From NCBI GenBank assembly GCA_028279945.1, contig JANQMT010000134.1, forward strand, positions 1 to 17,987: 17,987 nucleotides of DNA, given 5' to 3'. Position 1 is the first letter of the stretch, and the number at the start of each line of letters is the position of its first letter. This DNA comes from JAKSCF01 sp028279945. Its GTDB lineage: Bacteria; Bacillota; Clostridia; Peptostreptococcales; JAAYPU01. A program made the position numbers and the translations under genes. The notes under the pieces are model-generated. The model saw only the letters and a program-made list of their open reading frames with translations. It did no database searches and had not been told where the DNA came from. Positions 1-6,424 of the stretch are shown piece after piece.

Positions 1-257
1 AAAAATGAATGCAGGTGTATGAATAATCGTTTTTTTGTGTTCATTTGGTCAGAAAATTTAGGTGGCAGATGGGCTATAAAAGTCGTGAACAAACAGGACG
101 TTTGTTAGCAGGTATAAGCCATGGAAGGCGGTTGCCTGCGTTTAGACTTTTATGGTTTATATACCATCAAATTTTCTCCAAATTAATACATTAACAAATA
201 TTTATACGCCTGTATTCATTTTGCGACAACTAAGACATGCGCTATATGTCTGTTTTT
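1..257 (+). ncRNA. Candidate structured non-coding RNA, class not assigned
   Basis: This stretch has no plausible ORF but folds extensively. The outer helix pairs 2-23 with 201-222 over 22 consecutive positions. Three of these are G-U pairs on the plus strand (they would be A-C mismatches on the minus strand), so transcription rightward is indicated. Nested inside are 46-48/178-180 plus 51-59/169-177, then 68-72/164-168, then 76-84/145-153. The last encloses two hairpins: 88-94/100-106 with a 5-nt loop, and 108-112/135-139 with an inner 118-120/127-129. The element ends in an intrinsic terminator at 233-257. The promoter and possibly the true 5' end lie left of the window. The branched apex argues against 6S RNA, whose apex is one unbranched arm. 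The clostridial raiA-motif RNA is a class worth testing, but I did not recognise its consensus. That the element is a structured RNA is inferred from the helices; its identity is unknown. Confidence 0.65.
233..257 (+). terminator. Intrinsic terminator of the 5' ncRNA
   Basis: AGACAT (233-238) pairs with ATGTCT (246-251) around a 7-nt loop, and is followed by GTTTTT and a further T-rich stretch. The T-run follows the stem only on the plus strand, so it ends the rightward RNA. It lies just beyond the stop of the convergent minus-strand gene at 266 and may also help end that transcript. Confidence 0.6.
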
Positions 258-265
258 AATGTCTT

Positions 266-484
266 TTAGCTTTTTAATCTGCTATGGATTAATTCCATAT
301 TACTTAGATTATTAATCAATACACTTTTATCTATGTTATAGCGTCGTGCAGCTTCTACAACCGTTCGGTCTAAATCTCCACCTTCAATATTAGGTCTGCA
401 GGTTATCCCATATACATCAAAAACTCTCTTAGCTTCAGGAATTTCGCTAACAATTTGTCTTACCGTTTTGTTTTCATCAATCAT
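266..484 (-). CDS. Small ScdA_N/DUF542-like protein (72 aa), last gene of the MATE-csoR operon
   Basis: The protein resembles the short N-terminal domain (ScdA_N, DUF542; related to DUF1858) found at the front of RIC/ScdA di-iron repair proteins. It shows the family layout: T-V-x-x-I-V near the start, an alanine/valine-rich helix, then VYGITC, a GG pair, and an E-A-A-R helix. Family members usually have a Cys-Cys pair before the glycines; here there is one cysteine (C29) followed by Arg-Pro-Asn. No haemerythrin-like repair domain is attached, so this is a stand-alone domain. The ATG at 484 is preferred because GGAGGG lies 6 nt upstream; the TTG at 490 directly abuts that site. It lies about 80 nt after csoR, probably in the same transcript. 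Function unknown; a role linked to metal, redox or sulfur stress is suggested only by the domain family and the neighbouring CsoR. Confidence 0.75.
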   Translation of the reverse strand: MIDENKTVRQIVSEIPEAKRVFDVYGITCRPNIEGGDLDRTVVEAARRYNIDKSVLINNLSNMELIHSRLKS

Positions 485-565
485 AATCAACCCTCCAAAG
501 TATTAAACTTAGTGTAACTATTAAATAGGTTGACCATTTTAAATCCAAACTATGCAAGTCTGCTT

Positions 566-838
566 TTACTTTATAAACTTATCTATAGCATCATTCAAAT
601 CTTTTAATTTTTGATGATCATTATTTTCTACAGCTTCTATGACACAATGATTGATATGGTCTTCTAAAATTAACTTTCCTACATTATTAAGGGCTGCCCT
701 TACAGCAGCAATTTGTATCAATATCTCACTGCATTCTTTTCCTTCTTCACACATTCTTTTAATGGCACCTGCATGACCAACAATTTTTGCCATTCTATTA
801 ATAATTTTTTTTTGCTGTGGGTGATTATGGTTTTCCAT
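566..838 (-). CDS. csoR: CsoR/RcnR/FrmR-family metal- or thiol-sensing repressor
   Basis: A 90-aa all-helical DUF156 repressor. Numbered from the ATG at 838, C36, H61 and C65 fall at exactly the positions of the Cu(I) ligands of Mycobacterium tuberculosis CsoR (the C-x24-H-x3-C pattern), within KECSEI and EDHINHC. This favours copper sensing over CstR-type persulfide sensors, which lack the His, and over RcnR or FrmR, which need an N-terminal ligand set. The N-terminus does carry His-Asn-His-Pro, so another metal is not excluded. The residue before C36 is Glu, where the Mycobacterium protein has Tyr. In the family, ligand binding releases the repressor from a G/C-tract operator, and such a palindrome lies at 2221-2253 in front of the operon. 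AAGGAG lies 10 nt before ATG 838; a TTG at 844 would be only 4 nt away. The RBS region lies 11-16 bases beyond the MATE stop, so the two genes are co-transcribed. Confidence 0.88.
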   Translation of the reverse strand: MENHNHPQQKKIINRMAKIVGHAGAIKRMCEEGKECSEILIQIAAVRAALNNVGKLILEDHINHCVIEAVENNDHQKLKDLNDAIDKFIK

Positions 839-865
839 ATACAATAAACTCCTTTCACAATAGAA

Positions 866-2203
866 TTATCCTACATTAACCTTCTTCCAATTACCTCTTA
901 TAAAGCGCAATATCAGAATAACGCCTCTAATGGTTATATCTGCCGCATAAGCGAGCCAAACCCCTGTTAACCCTAACCCTAACTTCATACCCAGTATATA
1001 AACACCTAAAATTCGTATTCCCCATATTCCAATAAAGGTTGAATACATAGGAAATTTTGTATCGCCTGCCCCTTGCAGTGCAGCAGTTAAAACAAGCGTA
1101 ACACACAAAAAAGGCTGAAACAACGCTATTATTCTAAGTACCTTAACCACTAAATCAATGACCGTGGGATCTTGTGTAAATAACCTGGCAAGAAAAGGTG
1201 CGAATACATAAAATACGGCACCTACAACAATCATAAATCCTGTAGCTATATAATAAGACATCCACCCGTATCTTTGGGCCTCGTCACTCTTATTCGCCCC
1301 GAGGCTTTGACCCACTAAAGTTGCAGCAGCTATGCCAAAGCCCATCCCAGGCAGATAAGAAAATGTTTCTATTGTCCCGGCTATATTATGAGCCGCATAT
1401 GCCTCAGTGCCAATTTTTATAATCATGCCCCCATATATAAGCTGTCCCGATCTCATAATTAATCTTTCTGCAGCAGCAGGTAAACTAATTCTTACAATTG
1501 ATTTTAATATATTTTTGTCTACTTTCCATTTACTAAATAAAGAAATATGAATCTTAGTATATTTACCATTCATTTTCCTTAGGAGTAAAATAGCACCTAC
1601 TACTCTGGAAAGAGTAGTTGCTAATCCTGCCCCTAAAATACCCAGCCCGGTAAAGTTAAACAATCCAAAAATGAGTATATAGTCAAGTATTGCATTGATT
1701 ATATTGGATATAATGGCAATTTTCATTGGCGTTTTCGTATCCCCTGCCCCTCTTAAAGCGCTGGACAAAACCATCATAACACATAAAAATACAGATGGAA
1801 CAGCTACTGATAAAAAATATGGCAAAGCGTACTGAACAACACGTTCTTCAGCTCCTAGGAGCAAAAGTATGTTTTTAGAAAATATAAGATTTATTATCCC
1901 AAAGCCTAAACCTATCGATACTGCCATAATCAGAGATTGCTTAACTGTATGGTTGGATTTTTCAAAATCATTAGCCCCTATATTTCTTGATACTATAGCA
2001 GTTGTTCCTACCCCTAACGCTAGAAAAAAAGCAATATAAATATTCATAATGAGATTGGTAGCCCCTACACCTGCAATAGCTTCTGTACCAATTTTCCCAA
2101 TAAAAAATGTATCGACTACTCCAATAAATACCTGTAATATATTTTCGATCATTGCAGGAACAGCTAAAACCATGATAGCTTTAATACGATTGTCTTCTTT
2201 CAT
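866..2203 (-). CDS. MATE family multidrug/toxin efflux transporter
   Basis: A 445-aa, roughly 12-helix inner-membrane antiporter of the MATE superfamily (NorM/DinF-like). Such proteins export cationic or aromatic compounds in exchange for Na+ or H+. The two-fold internal repeat is visible: a signature GAGDTK occurs at 152-157 and again at 368-373, each at the end of a hydrophobic helix. The N-terminal helix motif with DTFFIGKIG at 31-39 is matched by YGGMIIKIG at 248-256 in the second half. Length is normal and nothing is truncated. The ATG at 2203 has GGGG 7 nt upstream. It is the first gene of an operon with csoR and a ScdA_N-like gene, behind a promoter whose -10 end is overlapped by a CsoR-type operator. 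CsoR repressors more often govern P-type ATPases, CopZ or sulfur enzymes, so a MATE protein as the main target is unusual. The substrate cannot be read from the sequence. Confidence 0.92.
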   Translation of the reverse strand: MKEDNRIKAIMVLAVPAMIENILQVFIGVVDTFFIGKIGTEAIAGVGATNLIMNIYIAFFLALGVGTTAIVSRNIGANDFEKSNHTVKQSLIMAVSIGLGFGIINLIFSKNILLLLGAEERVVQYALPYFLSVAVPSVFLCVMMVLSSALRGAGDTKTPMKIAIISNIINAILDYILIFGLFNFTGLGILGAGLATTLSRVVGAILLLRKMNGKYTKIHISLFSKWKVDKNILKSIVRISLPAAAERLIMRSGQLIYGGMIIKIGTEAYAAHNIAGTIETFSYLPGMGFGIAAATLVGQSLGANKSDEAQRYGWMSYYIATGFMIVVGAVFYVFAPFLARLFTQDPTVIDLVVKVLRIIALFQPFLCVTLVLTAALQGAGDTKFPMYSTFIGIWGIRILGVYILGMKLGLGLTGVWLAYAADITIRGVILILRFIRGNWKKVNVG

Positions 2204-2220
2204 TTTTTAACCCCTATCAT

Positions 2221-2253
2221 ATATCAATAACCCCCCAGGGGGGATATTGATAT
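2221..2253. promoter_or_regulatory. CsoR-type operator palindrome
   Basis: A 33-bp inverted repeat centred on base 2237: CCCCCC (2231-2236) faces GGGGGG (2238-2243), and outer arms ATATCAATA and TATTGATAT flank them. Only the 2230/2244 pair is mismatched. AT-rich outer arms around C and G tracts are the known form of CsoR/RcnR-family operators. It touches the -10 box of the promoter and covers the likely transcription start, so bound repressor would block initiation. Assignment to the csoR gene of the same operon is inferred from autoregulation in the family. Confidence 0.8.
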
Positions 2254-2280
2254 TTTACATCACCATGAAAAATAATTCAA
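2252..2280 (-). promoter_or_regulatory. Sigma-A promoter of the MATE-csoR operon
   Basis: Reading leftward, TTGAAT (2280-2275) is separated by exactly 17 bp from TAAAAT (2257-2252). The predicted start of transcription, about 7 nt further on, lies inside the operator palindrome. The leader to the ATG at 2203 is then only about 40 nt. Confidence 0.7.
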
Positions 2281-2321
2281 CTAAATTCAATTTAATGCTA
2301 TTATTTTTTGATTATAAACAC

Positions 2322-2351
2322 AAAAAAACCAGACACTTTAAACGTCTGGTT
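2322..2351 (-). terminator. Intrinsic terminator after the 2404-2880 gene
   Basis: AACCAGAC (2327-2334) pairs with GTCTGGTT (2344-2351) around a 9-nt loop. Read on the minus strand, the stem is followed by a run of T from 2328 to 2322. It separates the unknown gene from the MATE promoter. Confidence 0.8.
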
Positions 2352-2403
2352 AAATATCTGCTTTTTTACCTTTTTAATCCGCTATAAATTAATCACGTAT
2401 CAA

Positions 2404-2880
2404 CTATTTTTGATTGTTACGGCTAGCACTCAATCGTTTAAGAATATTCAAGGTGATTTCTGTAGCATTCACTTCATAATCGCCTTTTCCGATTCCTTTA
2501 GCAAGCCTCACTTCAAATTCTCTAATCCAGTTTACATTACCCTTACAATCATTTCTACTAAACATCACTGGATATACGTCGTTGTCTAATCGGTCTGAAA
2601 GAGATCGAACATCTATACCAGTTGCAAGATATTCTTCCCCAGAAATGACTTGTGCTTCCCTTAATTCTTCTATAGCATCTCGATATTGCCCATATGTACA
2701 ATTGGTTAGGTCATATTTTTGTCCTATTTTTTTCCAAACCTCATTTGAGTTAGAAACCTTATTACTTTTTGATGTCGTTTTTACTGTTTTTTCAAAAGAT
2801 ACTTTATTAGACACTGTTTTAACATTTTTTTGCTTACTAGTGTTCTGTTGATAACAAGAGTTGGCTTGAGTAATTTTCAT
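2404..2880 (-). CDS. Uncharacterised protein (158 aa)
   Basis: I do not recognise a named family. Residues 1-46 are Lys/Ser/Thr/Asn-rich and likely disordered, with no signal peptide or membrane helix. From W49 the sequence becomes helical and amphipathic, starting with KYDLTN at 55-60. A segment of the type 'aromatic-Asp-Leu-Thr-Asn, spacer, helix, Val-Ile-Ser-Gly-Glu-Glu' recurs in small clostridial proteins of unknown function. The C-terminal part (115-150) is a second basic helical region with RLAKGIGKGD. AAGGAG lies 11 nt before the ATG. The gene stands alone, with its own terminator at 2322-2351 and a non-coding gap to hisIE. Even Asn/Lys-rich composition and a good RBS support a real gene; the overlapping plus-strand ORFs have no support. 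Function unknown. Confidence 0.7.
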   Translation of the reverse strand: MKITQANSCYQQNTSKQKNVKTVSNKVSFEKTVKTTSKSNKVSNSNEVWKKIGQKYDLTNCTYGQYRDAIEELREAQVISGEEYLATGIDVRSLSDRLDNDVYPVMFSRNDCKGNVNWIREFEVRLAKGIGKGDYEVNATEITLNILKRLSASRNNQK

Positions 2881-2928
2881 GTGAAAAAAGTCTCCTTCTT
2901 TTCAAAATATAATAGTTAAGACATAGTT

Positions 2929-2961
2929 AATAAGTTCAAAGCTTAGGATTTTGAACTTATT
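2929..2961. other. 12-bp hairpin in the hisIE downstream gap
   Basis: AATAAGTTCAAA (2929-2940) is repeated as a perfect inverted copy at 2950-2961 with a 9-nt loop. It lies between the end of the his operon and the start of the 2404-2880 gene, where a his terminator is expected. However, no T-run follows it on the minus strand. It could be an atypical terminator or part of the promoter region of the next gene. The rest of the gap 2881-3066 holds a second weak hairpin (about 3009-3045) and nothing else I can support. Confidence 0.35.
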
Positions 2962-3066
2962 ATTTTACTATTGAACATATACACTACAATATTTTACTTT
3001 TTTTTACAATGCATTATTCACCAATAGCAAAAATAATGTCATTAAAGGTACAAGCTACAAAATAAG

Positions 3067-3675
3067 TTATTTAAATCGCTTAGTCAGTTCAGTCTTTATA
3101 TCTTCAATTTCAATACTTTTTTCGGCCATTAACACTAAGACATGATAGACCATATCACTTATTTCGTAAACCAATTCTTCTTTATCGGGATTTTTAGCTG
3201 CTATAATCACTTCGCTGGCTTCTTCTCCAACTTTTTTTAATATTTTATCGATGCCTTTTTCAAATAAATAATTCGTATATGACCCTTCTTTTGGACTTTC
3301 TTTTCTCTCACGGATAATATTCGCTATCTCATATACAATAGCCTCATTCAAAACTTGATCAGTGTCTAAAAGGTTTCTGTAAAAACAGCTTTTACTGCCC
3401 GTATGGCAGGCGCTCCCTGTTTGTATCACTTCTATTAACAAAGTATCTTCATCACAATCATAAGAAATACGCTTTACATCTTGAAAATGTCCTGAGGTTT
3501 CCCCTTTATTCCATAGCTTTTGCCTGCTTCTGCTATAAAACCATGTCTTATTGGTCTCTATGGTTTTTTCCAGAGATGCTTTGTTCATATATGCCATCAT
3601 TAGGACTTCCTTCGTTTGATAATCCTGAATAATTGCAGGAATGAGTCCATTATCATCATATTTTAAATTAATCAC
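3067..3675 (-). CDS. hisIE: Bifunctional phosphoribosyl-AMP cyclohydrolase / phosphoribosyl-ATP pyrophosphatase
   Basis: Catalyses histidine steps 2 and 3: PR-ATP is cleaved to PR-AMP and the ring is opened to ProFAR. The N-terminal HisI half shows the signature WNKGETSGHFQ, the metal-site DCDEDT, and the ACHTG...SCFY cysteine/histidine cluster that binds Zn2+. The C-terminal HisE half shows KVGEEASEVIIAAK and the YEISDMVYH helix, where the acidic residues bind Mg2+. The fusion is intact and of normal length. Start choice: a GTG at 3675 has GGAGG 8 nt upstream, whereas the in-frame ATG at 3690 (5 codons earlier) has no good site because its own bases form that GGAGG. I therefore prefer GTG 3675. 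It is the last gene of the his operon, about 40 nt after hisF. No clear terminator follows. Confidence 0.95.
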   Translation of the reverse strand: MINLKYDDNGLIPAIIQDYQTKEVLMMAYMNKASLEKTIETNKTWFYSRSRQKLWNKGETSGHFQDVKRISYDCDEDTLLIEVIQTGSACHTGSKSCFYRNLLDTDQVLNEAIVYEIANIIRERKESPKEGSYTNYLFEKGIDKILKKVGEEASEVIIAAKNPDKEELVYEISDMVYHVLVLMAEKSIEIEDIKTELTKRFK

Positions 3676-3718
3676 GTCTATATCCTCCATTTAACCCAGG
3701 TTATTCATGGGTTCTATC

Positions 3719-4474
3719 CTATATTCTCATATAAATGTCTTGCTTCATTAAATATTGCTTTAATTCTTTTATATCGATTTCACCAAAATGAAATACAGAA
3801 GCAGCCAGTGCAGCATCTGCCTTACCATCTTTGAAGATATCTATAAAATGTTCTTTTTTACCTGCACCACCTGATGCAATCACCGGTATTTTCACCTTTT
3901 CGGATATTATCCCATTGAGTTTGATGTCATAACCGTCTTTGACGCCGTCTGCATCTATACTGTTTAATACCAATTCACCGGCACCCAGTTCTTCACCCTT
4001 CAATGCCCATTCGATGGCATTTATGCCTGTATCGACTCTTCCACCGTTAATAAAAACATTCCAACTGTCTCCGGATTTCTTCGCATCGATGGACAGCACC
4101 ACACATTGACTGCCAAATTTCAATGCTGCCTCCGTAATGATGTTCGGGTTTTTAACGGCTGCTGAGTTAACGGATACTTTATCAGCACCGGCTCGCAGCA
4201 CTTTATTAAAATCATCTACAGTACGGATACCGCCCCCTACTGTAAAAGGAATGTATACCTCATACGCTGTTTTTTCTACAATATGGATAAATATATCCCG
4301 CTCTTCATTAGAGGCTGTAATATCATAAAATACCAGCTCATCGGCTCCTGCTTCGCTGTACATTTTTGCAAGCTCTACAGGATCAGATACATCTTGTATA
4401 TTCTCAAATTTTTTACCTTTTACAACCCGTCCCTTATCAACATCTAAACAAGGAATAATTCTTTTCGTTAACAT
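3719..4474 (-). CDS. hisF: Imidazole glycerol phosphate synthase, cyclase subunit HisF
   Basis: The (beta/alpha)8 barrel of IGP synthase. It takes PRFAR plus ammonia tunnelled from HisH and makes imidazole glycerol phosphate and AICAR. The catalytic aspartates fall at the canonical positions D11 (in PCLDVDKGRVVKG) and D130 (in VLSIDAKK). Phosphate-binding glycine loops are present: TVGGGIRTV at 78-86 and ASGGAGKKE after strand 7. The 251-aa length is typical. GGAGGAG lies 6 nt before the ATG and reaches into the last codons of hisA, which ends 3 bases before hisF begins, indicating translational coupling. HisH, its glutaminase partner, is encoded two genes upstream in the same operon. Confidence 0.97.
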   Translation of the reverse strand: MLTKRIIPCLDVDKGRVVKGKKFENIQDVSDPVELAKMYSEAGADELVFYDITASNEERDIFIHIVEKTAYEVYIPFTVGGGIRTVDDFNKVLRAGADKVSVNSAAVKNPNIITEAALKFGSQCVVLSIDAKKSGDSWNVFINGGRVDTGINAIEWALKGEELGAGELVLNSIDADGVKDGYDIKLNGIISEKVKIPVIASGGAGKKEHFIDIFKDGKADAALAASVFHFGEIDIKELKQYLMKQDIYMRI

Positions 4475-4477
4475 TAT

Positions 4478-5194
4478 TTACTCCTCCATTTGATTTTTTA
4501 GGTCTGTTAATTGAATAGCACCGGTATAAAGCGCTTTTCCAATAATTGCACCATACAATTTCATTTCAGAAAGTTTTTTAACATCGCTGGCTGTAGATAC
4601 GCCTCCAGATGCAATAATATCAGCATCCACATAAGTATTCATATTATCAAGCTCTTCAAAATTAGGTCCGGCCATCATACCATCTTTAGAAATATCCGTA
4701 TAAATAATAGTTTTAAGTCCCCATGCCACTAACTCTTGTGCTAAGTCTACTGCTTTTGTTTCGCTTACGTTTGTCCACCCATCAACGGCTACTAATCCGT
4801 TTTTGGCATCAATGGATACCGCAATTTTCTCTTTATACTCAGCGATCATATCTTTCGTAAATGATTTATCTTTCAAAGCACTGGTCCCTAATATGACCCG
4901 GGAAATACCCATATCCAGCATGCTCTTTATGGCTGCTTCATTTCTCATACCACCACCAAATTGAACGGGTACATGGACCCGTTCTAAAATACGTTTTACC
5001 GCTTCCTTGTTGGCAGTATTCCCTTTTAATGCACCGTCCAAATCCACAATATGCAGGTACTTTCCACCTTCTGCTTCCCATCTTACTGCCATTTCCGATG
5101 GATCAGTACCAAAGGTGTCGACTTGGTTAAAATCACCTTGCTTTAATCGCACACATTTGCCATCTTTTATATCTATTGCTGGAAATACTATCAT
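4478..5194 (-). CDS. hisA: ProFAR isomerase HisA
   Basis: Converts ProFAR to PRFAR by an Amadori rearrangement, histidine step 4. It is a half-barrel duplicate relative of HisF: D8 in FPAIDIKDGKCVRL and D167 in YTDISKDGM are the general base/acid pair. Two glycine-rich phosphate sites are visible, FGGGMR at 79-84 and ASGGV near the C-terminus. Length 238 aa is normal. Its ATG overlaps the hisH stop by 4 bases (ATGA), with GGGGAG 8 nt upstream inside hisH, so translation is coupled. Nothing in the sequence suggests the dual-substrate PriA form of actinobacteria. Confidence 0.97.
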   Translation of the reverse strand: MIVFPAIDIKDGKCVRLKQGDFNQVDTFGTDPSEMAVRWEAEGGKYLHIVDLDGALKGNTANKEAVKRILERVHVPVQFGGGMRNEAAIKSMLDMGISRVILGTSALKDKSFTKDMIAEYKEKIAVSIDAKNGLVAVDGWTNVSETKAVDLAQELVAWGLKTIIYTDISKDGMMAGPNFEELDNMNTYVDADIIASGGVSTASDVKKLSEMKLYGAIIGKALYTGAIQLTDLKNQMEE

Positions 5195-5802
5195 TTAATC
5201 AACTCCCCAAAATTTTTCAATAACTGCATACCGGTTTGACCGCTTTTTTCCGGGTGAAACTGCATTCCTATTACATTATTTTTTCGAACCACTGCCGGCA
5301 CCTTTACATCATATTCCGTATAAAATACCACATCTTCATCATTTTGGGGCTGAGCATAGTATGAATGAACGAAATATACAAACTCACCGGCCTTAATATT
5401 CTTACCAATTGTATCCGTACCATTAGCAATCAAATTATTCCAACCCATATGAGGAATTTTTAAATCCAAATCCGCATTAAAGCGAACCACATCTCCTTCT
5501 AACAGCCCTAATCCATTCCATACACCATCTTCATAACTCTTTTCAAAGAGCATTTGCATGCCGAGACATATACCTAGAAGATATTTTCCTTCTTGCACAT
5601 TTTTGATGATGCACTGATCTAAACCTTTATCTTTAAGACTGTTCATACAGTCTCCAAATGCCCCAACACCCGGTAAAATCATAGCTTTACTATTTGATAT
5701 TTCTTTTTCTGACGATGTAATGACCGCATCAAAGCCTAATCTTTCCAAGGCTTTACTAACGCTTTTTAAATTACCTGCATCGTAGTTAATAATTGCTATC
5801 AT
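5191..5802 (-). CDS. hisH: Imidazole glycerol phosphate synthase, glutaminase subunit HisH
   Basis: A class I glutamine amidotransferase that hydrolyses glutamine and passes NH3 to HisF. The triad is complete: nucleophile C79 in GICLGMQ, then H183 and E185 in QFHPEKSG. The PGVGAFGDCM loop, characteristic of HisH, is present. Start choice: AAAGG lies 9 nt before the ATG at 5802, giving the usual MIAIINYDAGN N-terminus; the ATG at 5811 directly abuts that site and would have no spacing. The product is then 203 aa. It lies 17 nt after hisB and overlaps hisA. Confidence 0.96.
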   Translation of the reverse strand: MIAIINYDAGNLKSVSKALERLGFDAVITSSEKEISNSKAMILPGVGAFGDCMNSLKDKGLDQCIIKNVQEGKYLLGICLGMQMLFEKSYEDGVWNGLGLLEGDVVRFNADLDLKIPHMGWNNLIANGTDTIGKNIKAGEFVYFVHSYYAQPQNDEDVVFYTEYDVKVPAVVRKNNVIGMQFHPEKSGQTGMQLLKNFGELIK

Positions 5803-5819
5803 CTGAAACATCCTTTCTT

Positions 5820-6401
5820 TTAATCAATAACACCTTTTGTACTCATGATTTCATTGCCTTCTATTTTAGTTGCTTGATTGAATATTCGTCCTACACTTTT
5901 AAAAATAGCTTCAATCATGTGATGCGTATTTTTACCATACATCAAATTAATGTGTAAGGTCACTTGTGCATAGTAAGCGAATGCTCTAAAAAATTCTTCG
6001 GTCATTTCCGTATCAAATTGCCCCACTCGCTCTTGAGGAAAGTCTGCATTGAAAACCAAATAAGGCCTGCCGCTAATATCTAAAGCAGTTTGAACCAAAG
6101 TTTCATCCATTGGCGTAAACTCCGAAGCATATCTCAAAATACCATTTTTATCCTTAATACATTCAGCAAATGCTTTTCCCATTACAATCCCAATATCTTC
6201 TATTGTATGGTGACAATCTACATGAATGTCTCCATTGCATTTTAATTTCAAGTCCATCATACCGTGTTTAGAAAAAAGAGTCAGCATATGGTCAAAAAAA
6301 CCTACACCTGTATCAATCTCCGATTGGCCTGTTCCATCCAAGTTCAATTCCAACGTAATATCTGTCTCATATGTTTTTCTTTCTATTTTTGACATTCGCA
6401 T
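5820..6401 (-). CDS. hisB: Imidazoleglycerol-phosphate dehydratase HisB (monofunctional)
   Basis: Dehydrates imidazole glycerol phosphate to imidazole acetol phosphate, step 6. The Mn-binding histidine motifs are present: GFFDHML at 34-40, DCHHTIED at 62-69 and THHMIEA at 159-165. At 193 aa this is the dehydratase domain alone, with no N-terminal HAD phosphatase as in the enterobacterial fusion, so histidinol phosphatase must come from another gene; hisK at 9809-10606 fits. The ATG at 6401 has GGGAG 9 nt upstream; an ATG two codons later would be 15 nt away. In many bacteria hisC sits between hisD and hisB; here only 23 nt separate them. Confidence 0.96.
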   Translation of the reverse strand: MRMSKIERKTYETDITLELNLDGTGQSEIDTGVGFFDHMLTLFSKHGMMDLKLKCNGDIHVDCHHTIEDIGIVMGKAFAECIKDKNGILRYASEFTPMDETLVQTALDISGRPYLVFNADFPQERVGQFDTEMTEEFFRAFAYYAQVTLHINLMYGKNTHHMIEAIFKSVGRIFNQATKIEGNEIMSTKGVID

Positions 6402-6424
6402 TTTTTCACTCTCCCTTTACTCCT

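Noticed and set aside
1..257. 6S RNA identity for the left-edge RNA
   Set aside because: Size and long closing stem fit, but the apex branches into two hairpins and I see no canonical single central bubble with one terminal arm.
2308..2851. Two plus-strand ORFs opposite the 2404-2880 gene
   Set aside because: They lack an RBS, one covers a terminator hairpin, and their composition (Cys/Phe/Ser-rich) is that of an antisense shadow.
3009..3045. Hairpin CATTATT/AATAATG downstream of hisIE as the his terminator
   Set aside because: On the minus strand it is followed by a run of A rather than T, and the stem is AT-rich with a 13-nt loop.
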